A stretch of DNA of 64,000 nt from CAZBXE01 sp964496125 (GTDB lineage Bacteria > Chlamydiota > Chlamydiia > Chlamydiales > CAZBXE01): contig CAZBXE010000004.1 of NCBI GenBank assembly GCA_964496125.1, positions 62,001-126,000 of the forward strand, written 5' to 3'. Within the stretch, counting starts at the first letter, position 1. The number at the start of each line of letters is the position of its first letter. The notes under the pieces are model-generated. The model had not been told where the DNA came from and made no database searches. It worked only from the letters and a program-made list of their open reading frames with translations. Both the position numbers and the translations under genes were made by a program. Below are positions 59,533 to 64,000 of this stretch, in pieces.

Positions 59533-60231
59533 TTACGAGTGATAGATCTTGAACTCGGCTCTTCTGTTTTTCTTAAAGGATTCTTCAGTGTGTCCTTTAG
59601 CAAGAGGGCGCTCTTTCCCGTAGGATACAGTTTGTATTCTCTCAGGATCAACGCCTTCTTTCACAAGGAGTGAACGTACTGTATTGCTTCTTCTGGTACC
59701 AAGGGCTAGGTTATACGCCTGAGCACCCCTTTCATCACAATGCCCTTCGATGCAGAGGTAGGCATTGTTCTGCTTTTTCATGTAATCGGCTATCCCTTTG
59801 ACAATCTTTAGGTTATCATCACCTCTGATTTTGTCGCTATCTAAAGAAAAATGGATATTGCGGAAGATCTCTGCCAGCCGCTCGCTGTCTTTAGGATCTT
59901 TAAATTCCTTTAGACTTGGTGCGTTTTTCGCATCTAGTGCGCGATTTCCCTTTTTTGCTAGGGTGTTTTCTTCTTTTTCAATCAGGGGGATGTATTCATC
60001 TAAGAGAGAGTACTCTTCGGCATCTTCATTAAATCCAGAAAACTCCCCTTTGGAACGGATCTGTCGTGAGTCGTCCCCGTGTTTTCCGCCCAGGGCTCTG
60101 AGACCTCTACCAACATAGCGTGTTGCAGATCTCGTGTCATCCCAAACTTCTTCGGTGGAGCGGTGGCAACCCACAAGAAATGTTGCTGCTAGGGCAATTT
60201 GCAGAGCAACAAACATAGATGATTTTTTCAT
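59533..60231 (-). CDS. pal: Peptidoglycan-associated lipoprotein Pal
   Basis: Pal is the outer-membrane lipoprotein that binds peptidoglycan in the Tol-Pal system. The 232-residue product has a lipoprotein signal with lipobox FLVGC (Cys22). A charged linker of about 90 residues follows, then the OmpA-like domain: IHFSLDSDKIRG, LCIEGHCDERGAQAYNLALG with the diaminopimelate-binding region, RRSNTVRSLLVKEGV and a C-terminal NRRAEFKI. GAGGGAG precedes ATG 60231; a longer in-frame reading from 60387 runs into tolB and hides the lipobox. The linker is longer than in E. coli Pal. Confidence 0.93.
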   Translation of the reverse strand: MKKSSMFVALQIALAATFLVGCHRSTEEVWDDTRSATRYVGRGLRALGGKHGDDSRQIRSKGEFSGFNEDAEEYSLLDEYIPLIEKEENTLAKKGNRALDAKNAPSLKEFKDPKDSERLAEIFRNIHFSLDSDKIRGDDNLKIVKGIADYMKKQNNAYLCIEGHCDERGAQAYNLALGTRRSNTVRSLLVKEGVDPERIQTVSYGKERPLAKGHTEESFKKNRRAEFKIYHS

Positions 60232-60346
60232 GTTCTCCCTCATGTTTTCCAGGTTTTTTTGCTTCCCCATGGTAACACAGAACAAATATCGAAGTAAAGA
60301 GATAATCGGAACACACGATACCTCGATTTCTTCTTTATCCTGTGAT

Positions 60347-61594
60347 CTAGTTGTGGGTTGGTTGCCAGCTTGGAAACTGTTTGTCACCTCCGCCTGAGGT
60401 GATTTGTGTGGGTTTTTGAAGAATTAAGTCCGTGAGGAAAAGCTCGTTGGTCTCTCCGCTTGTTGTGTTGTAGAGCAGGTGTAAGCTATTCGGGGCAAAG
60501 GTGGGATTTTCCTTATGAAGTGATCCTTCTGTAATTTGCCGCTCTTTGCCTTCTTCAAAGTCGAAAACAAAAATTTGCCTAATGCCTTTAGTCAGAGCAC
60601 AGAATGCAATTTTCTTTCCGTCAGGTGACCAGGAAGGTGCTGAGCTTTCGACAGTAAACCGGGAGAGGAGCTTAGGTTGTAAGTCTGCTTGTTTTGTCCC
60701 TGGCTTTGGAATGTCCATCACATATACTTTCGGTTGCCCATCTTTATTGGAGACAAAGGCGATTCTTCTTCCGTCTGGACTAAAGGAAGGGGAGGCTTGT
60801 GTGGCGTGCCTTGAAGCAAAAATCTGCTGCGGTTTTCCACTTCCAAGAGGCAGCGGCTGGATGAAAAGATCGGGATTCCCTGCAGCATCGGAGATGAAAG
60901 CAAGTTTTGTTCTTTTAAGGTCGCACGTGGGCATGATCTGGTTACCGCTTAACTGTAGGCAAGGCGCAGCCTTGCCTGTATCTAGGGAGGAAAGATAAAT
61001 TTTAGGAAGACCGTCCACATACGAAGCGTAAAAAAAATGGGTTGGTATCCCCCCCTCTTTTGGAGGGAGATAGCACGGAGTGACGACAAAGGAATTTTCG
61101 TGTGTCAGTTGCCTTGGGTTTGCCCCGTCGTAATCGGCTTCAAATACTTCAGCAATTGCTTTTGTCCCTCTTTTTCCTTTTAGAGTAAAGAGAAACCGAG
61201 TGCTTGCAATCCCTTTTTCTCCGGTGATGATCTTGTGTACTTCGTCGGCAATATGGTGGATCTTTCTGCGGTCTTTTGCAGCATCGCTTGAAAGGGGGTA
61301 GGCTGAGGTTTTGGTTGTTTTTCCGGTCTGTCTGTCAAAAACTCTCGCATGGACCATCTGGCCGCTTTGTAGGAACGAGACCTGGTAGCTTGCCTCACTG
61401 TCTGATGTAAGAAGAAGCCTGGCTCCCTTTTCAAAGTCGAATTTGGTAACAAGGCTAAGCTCTGCTGGTAAATCAGTAGTGTTTAATGAGATGGGGATTA
61501 AAACCGCCTCCGTTTGGACGCGTACAATGAGATTTTCCTCTTCAGCAGCAAGCGAAAGGAAGAGACAGAGAATAATCAGGATTAGGCGGACCAT
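60347..61594 (-). CDS. tolB: Tol-Pal system beta-propeller protein TolB
   Basis: TolB is the periplasmic propeller that interacts with Pal. The 415-residue product has a signal peptide (1-17, ending around SLAAEE), an N-terminal alpha/beta domain and WD40-like TolB repeats: SFSPDGRRIAFVSNKDGQPK, SWSPDGKKIAFCALTKGIRQ and ENPTFAPNSLHLLYNT. Its start overlaps the stop of the TonB/TolA-like gene by 13 bases. 115 bases separate it from the pal start codon. Confidence 0.93.
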   Translation of the reverse strand: MVRLILIILCLFLSLAAEEENLIVRVQTEAVLIPISLNTTDLPAELSLVTKFDFEKGARLLLTSDSEASYQVSFLQSGQMVHARVFDRQTGKTTKTSAYPLSSDAAKDRRKIHHIADEVHKIITGEKGIASTRFLFTLKGKRGTKAIAEVFEADYDGANPRQLTHENSFVVTPCYLPPKEGGIPTHFFYASYVDGLPKIYLSSLDTGKAAPCLQLSGNQIMPTCDLKRTKLAFISDAAGNPDLFIQPLPLGSGKPQQIFASRHATQASPSFSPDGRRIAFVSNKDGQPKVYVMDIPKPGTKQADLQPKLLSRFTVESSAPSWSPDGKKIAFCALTKGIRQIFVFDFEEGKERQITEGSLHKENPTFAPNSLHLLYNTTSGETNELFLTDLILQKPTQITSGGGDKQFPSWQPTHN

Positions 61595-62259
61595 TTTTCG
61601 GGCTCCAAGGTTAGAGAGAAGGTGATCTCGGTTTTTTTGTCTAAACGGTTTCCAAAAGGAGGAAAGGTGATCAATTTAAGGTTTTTTTCCACATAAATTT
61701 GGTTCTGCAGGCTTTCACTTTTTATCTGTTCCACAGCAATCACTTTGCCTTCCTGATTCAAGGTAACTTGCAAGTGTACCTTGGCTTTTTCGGGAAGTCG
61801 CAAGAATAACTGGAGATGTCTTGTAAATAGGGTTTTGTAATCCGATTCACTTGGGGCCGTAACATCTACTTGTAATGTTTCTACTTTTTCAAGCGCAAGG
61901 GAAGAGCTTGCTCCAGAAGTTAGAGTATTCTGCTTTTCAGAAATTTTGGAAAGGGCATTTTTCGCATTTTGCAAAAGCTCTGCTTTGGGGGAGGGCGCAG
62001 GCGAGGGGGTGGTCTTTGTTTTTGTCACCTTTGGAGCAGAAGGTGCTGCTTTAACAATAGGCTCTGTGGGTGGCGAGGAGACAGCTTTTTGTGCATGGAT
62101 GGGGGCTCCTTGCACATCCGTATGTGTGTGAACTTGGATTTTGTATTTTGTATTGAGGGGTGTTTTCTCATGGCTTGACACACATAAAGAAAGAAGAAGG
62201 ATCACATGCGCTCCGAGAACACAGGCAATGATTTTTTTAAGTGGGCTTGAGAATAACAT
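61582..62259 (-). CDS. TolA/TonB-like energy-transducing protein
   Basis: This product of about 225 residues has one N-terminal membrane anchor (IIACVLGAHVILLLSLCV), a Pro/Lys/Ala-rich periplasmic spacer (about 50-120) and a small C-terminal domain (TLNQEGKVIAVEQIKSESLQ; LKLITFPPF) of TonB/TolA C-terminal type. It occupies the tolA place between exbD and tolB, as CT598 does in Chlamydia. ATG 62259 overlaps the exbD stop by 23 bases; an ATG-like start at 62280 is possible but overlaps more. It should couple the ExbB-ExbD motor to TolB-Pal. Confidence 0.82.
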   Translation of the reverse strand: MLFSSPLKKIIACVLGAHVILLLSLCVSSHEKTPLNTKYKIQVHTHTDVQGAPIHAQKAVSSPPTEPIVKAAPSAPKVTKTKTTPSPAPSPKAELLQNAKNALSKISEKQNTLTSGASSSLALEKVETLQVDVTAPSESDYKTLFTRHLQLFLRLPEKAKVHLQVTLNQEGKVIAVEQIKSESLQNQIYVEKNLKLITFPPFGNRLDKKTEITFSLTLEPEKWSA

Positions 62260-62659
62260 CCAGGTGCCGAAAGCCAGCAAGTTCTGCTGCGTTTTTTATG
62301 CTTTGATAGGTTCCAAATTGCGCTTTTTTATCGGAGAATAGCTGCGGTTTTGCTTGAGGGTGATGCGTTTTTTCAAGTTTAAGGATCGTTGCTAGTTCTT
62401 CTACATCCACTTTTTTCTTGTGGATCCAAATGGTGTTGTCCTCTCTTAAGTAGATCGCAATCGGGCTATTTTCAAGGGTTGCTTTTCCTTCGACGTGATG
62501 GACCCCGTCTGCTAGCTCCACACGGTCAAGTTCGAGCAGAGGGGCAATTACAATGAATACAATCAAAATGCAAAAAACAACATCAATCAGAGGTGTGAGG
62601 TTAACTTCGGGAGAGTCTAACTCTTCTTTTCTCTTTGCGAAAAAACGAGGTCTTCCCAT
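62237..62659 (-). CDS. exbD: ExbD/TolR-family motor protein
   Basis: This 140-residue protein has a short cytoplasmic N-terminus, one membrane segment carrying the proton-relay aspartate (VNLTPLIDVVFCILIVFIVI) and a periplasmic domain with IAIYLREDNTIWIHKKKVD. It pairs with the ExbB-like protein to harness the proton gradient. It starts 11 bases after the exbB stop and overlaps the TolA/TonB-like gene. Confidence 0.93.
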   Translation of the reverse strand: MGRPRFFAKRKEELDSPEVNLTPLIDVVFCILIVFIVIAPLLELDRVELADGVHHVEGKATLENSPIAIYLREDNTIWIHKKKVDVEELATILKLEKTHHPQAKPQLFSDKKAQFGTYQSIKNAAELAGFRHLDVILKPT

Positions 62660-62669
62660 TGCTTAATGC

Positions 62670-63392
62670 CTACACATCTATTTTTCGATAATGTAATTCT
62701 ACCTGTGCGAGCATCTCGCTGCAAAAACAGGCAAAGTCTGTTTCATAATAGCGAAGACGATTTTTTAGGTAGCTGTAGCCAATGAGGGCAGGGATAGCAT
62801 TGAGAAGCCCCATGACTGTAGTTGCAAGGGCAAGGGAGATTCCGCCTAACATGGCTTGGCTAGAAGCGCTTGCGCCATAGGTGTTCATATTTGCAAAGGT
62901 GATCAAAATCCCCCATNNNNNNNNNNGAGCCAGTGATTGCACAGTCGATAGGATAAAGAGGTTTTTCTCGAGATTGCGGATGTGGGTTGCCAGTGAGGTT
63001 TGTAAGTTTGCTTCTACATACCCTATGTCATTAGGGGAGAGGCAAGGTGGCGTCTTGTCGTCTTGTTCGTTTTCCGTGAAGTGGTGGTTCTTATTGAGGA
63101 GATCGATGGTGTTGTTTTTGAGGACAACATAGGACTCAAGAAAAGGGTTTATAGCAAATGTTTTTTTGAAACTTTGGGTTGGAACACCTAAAGGATTTCT
63201 TTTGTATTTTTGAAACGAAGAGCGAAATTTCTGTGATTCCGAGGCCACCGACAGAGATTCCCACATCTTATAAAGGAGGATAATCCAGGTAAGAATGGAA
63301 AGTAGCAGCAGTGTGAGCATGATAATTTTGCCAAAAAGGTCGGATTGGACATAAGCTTCAAAGAATGGGTTGCTAGCAATGCTGATTTTCAT
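62670..63392 (-). CDS. exbB: ExbB/TolQ-family motor protein, interrupted by a scaffold gap
   Basis: This motor protein has an N-terminal membrane segment (LTLLLLSILTWIILLYKMWE), a cytoplasmic domain and two C-terminal membrane segments. The family core normally reads APLLGLLGTVxG; here the sequence is QSLA, then ten N (62917-62926), then WGILITFANM. About nine residues are therefore missing between Ala and Trp, consistent with roughly 25 unread bases, which also keeps the frame. GGISLALATTVMGLLNAIPA is the second proton-path helix. ATG 63392 gives the family-like N-terminus. It is divergent from dsbD with an 88-base gap. Confidence 0.92.
   Translation of the reverse strand: MKISIASNPFFEAYVQSDLFGKIIMLTLLLLSILTWIILLYKMWESLSVASESQKFRSSFQKYKRNPLGVPTQSFKKTFAINPFLESYVVLKNNTIDLLNKNHHFTENEQDDKTPPCLSPNDIGYVEANLQTSLATHIRNLEKNLFILSTVQSLAXXXXWGILITFANMNTYGASASSQAMLGGISLALATTVMGLLNAIPALIGYSYLKNRLRYYETDFACFCSEMLAQVELHYRKIDV
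62917..62926. other. Scaffold gap (10 N) in exbB
   Basis: A run of ten N replaces the segment that should encode the PLLGLLGTV-like core of ExbB. From the family pattern and the flanking partial codons (C.. and ..A) I expect about 25 bases to be missing. Confidence 0.85.
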
Positions 63393-63480
63393 TAAAATAA
63401 GGTAATAATTTTTCAAAACTGTCGCGGGCGTTAGAATAGCGAATTTTGATTTCGCGGGCAATCACGATTTGAGGAGAACG

Positions 63481-64000
63481 ATGAAGAAAGGGTTATTTTG
63501 TTTTATCTGCTGGCTTCTGTTACTAGGGGCTCTCCCTTTGCATGCAGAAGAGATTGAGGAGGTAAGTCCGCTTCGTGTGGAGCTTATTTCTGAGCAGGAA
63601 TCGATTCAGCCAGGGCACCCTTTCTGGGTTCTTTTAAAAATTAATCTTGATGAAGGCTGGCACGTTTATTGGAAAAACCCAGGCGACGTAGGCATTCCTA
63701 TTACAGTAAACTGGAACCTGCCCAAGGGTTTTGAGGCAAAAGAGGTTCTTTGGCCTACGCCGATTAGGTTTCAGCAAGGAAGTGTCATTGGTTTTGGGTA
63801 TGAGAAAGAAGTGCTTGCCTTGGTTCAAATTACGCCTAAGGAAGAGGTTGTTTCCGGATCTACAGCCTCTTTGACTGCGAATTTAGACTGGTTGACTTGT
63901 TCTTTAGAGAATTGCCTGCCAGGAGATGCTTCCATCTCTCTCGACCTTCCTGTGAGCGGAGCTGCGGCAAGAGTAAATGCAGCTGCGATTTCCCTGTTTG
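63481..64000 (+). CDS. dsbD: Thiol:disulfide interchange protein DsbD, N-terminal part (cut by window end)
   Basis: DsbD carries reducing power across the inner membrane. Only the first 173 codons are present. They show a signal peptide (MKKGLFCFICWLLLLGALPL, ending near HAEE) and the N-terminal disulfide-corrector domain: EGWHVYWKNPGDVGIPITVN and DWLTCSLENCLPGDA with the domain's conserved Cys pair. GAGGAGA is placed about 5 bases before ATG 63481. It is divergent from exbB, as dsbD and exbB are neighbours in Chlamydia. The membrane and thioredoxin-like parts lie outside the window. Confidence 0.9.
   Translation, partial: MKKGLFCFICWLLLLGALPLHAEEIEEVSPLRVELISEQESIQPGHPFWVLLKINLDEGWHVYWKNPGDVGIPITVNWNLPKGFEAKEVLWPTPIRFQQGSVIGFGYEKEVLALVQITPKEEVVSGSTASLTANLDWLTCSLENCLPGDASISLDLPVSGAAARVNAAAISLF

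Noticed and set aside
1..64000. Search for CRISPR arrays, tRNA or rRNA genes, integrases
   Set aside because: No regularly spaced direct repeats outside coding repeats, no cloverleaf-like sequences in the intergenic regions, and no integrase or complete transposase frames were seen.

Overview
The window comes from a chromosome of the phylum Chlamydiota, most likely an environmental (amoeba- or animal-associated) lineage rather than Chlamydia itself. Two gene blocks match the order I remember from Chlamydia trachomatis: lpdA-lipA-sctJ-(CT560-like)-sctL-sctR-sctS-sctT, and dsbD/exbB-exbD-(tonB/tolA-like)-tolB-pal-LysM protein. A gpsA / UDP-sugar pyrophosphorylase pair and a ruvA-ruvC-coiled-coil block also fit. 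Unlike Chlamydia, the window carries glutamate racemase, S-adenosylmethionine synthetase and a sizeable surface-polysaccharide locus. Three runs of ten N are scaffold joins; they interrupt secA, a glycosyltransferase and exbB. The genus cannot be fixed from the sequence alone.

Layout. 1-8.6 kb: McsA/McsB-like pair, then the minus-strand type III secretion (T3SS) operon following lpdA and lipA. 8.6-14 kb: zinc-ribbon membrane protein, CDP-glucose dehydratase, secA, Bax-inhibitor family protein. 14-18.1 kb: three tandem copies of an unrecognised effector-like family, one of them frameshifted. It combines an ankyrin-like N-terminal half with a C-terminal half that looks like a papain/NlpC-P60-type cysteine hydrolase. 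The end of the second copy preserves an antisense fossil of the neighbouring psd gene. 18.1-29 kb: housekeeping genes (psd, mnmE, nth, ruvA, ruvC, waaF, UDP-sugar pyrophosphorylase, gpsA, nnr). 29-31 kb: a Pro/Ser-rich tail-anchored protein and a lipoprotein.

31-38 kb is a surface-sugar locus: UDP-glucuronate epimerase-like enzyme, HAD phosphatase, Wzx-like flippase, glycosyltransferase, WbpE-like aminotransferase and a fused WbpB-WbpD enzyme. Together these point to a diacetamido-uronic-acid-containing glycan. 38-43 kb holds three unusual proteins: a polyproline plus nitrilase-fold protein, an IQ-motif plus pseudokinase protein, and an M48 metalloprotease. 43.6-53.4 kb continues with a Wzy-like polymerase, a rhamnosyltransferase-like enzyme, a triple NTF2-like-repeat membrane protein, TPR proteins and a DMT transporter. 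53.7-56.3 kb has an orphan OmpR-type regulator converging on a threonine-rich secreted protein that ends in a PEP-CTERM-type sorting signal. 56.6-64 kb: metK, a small exported protein, murI and the Tol-Pal operon, with the start of dsbD at the edge.

A 172-bp inverted-repeat (MITE-like) element occurs in two full copies (about 43.3 and 56.4 kb), with truncated or end-only traces elsewhere. Paired substitutions in its arms keep each copy self-complementary. No tRNA, rRNA, CRISPR array, integrase or complete insertion sequence was seen. All functional calls are by reading motifs; no database search was run.
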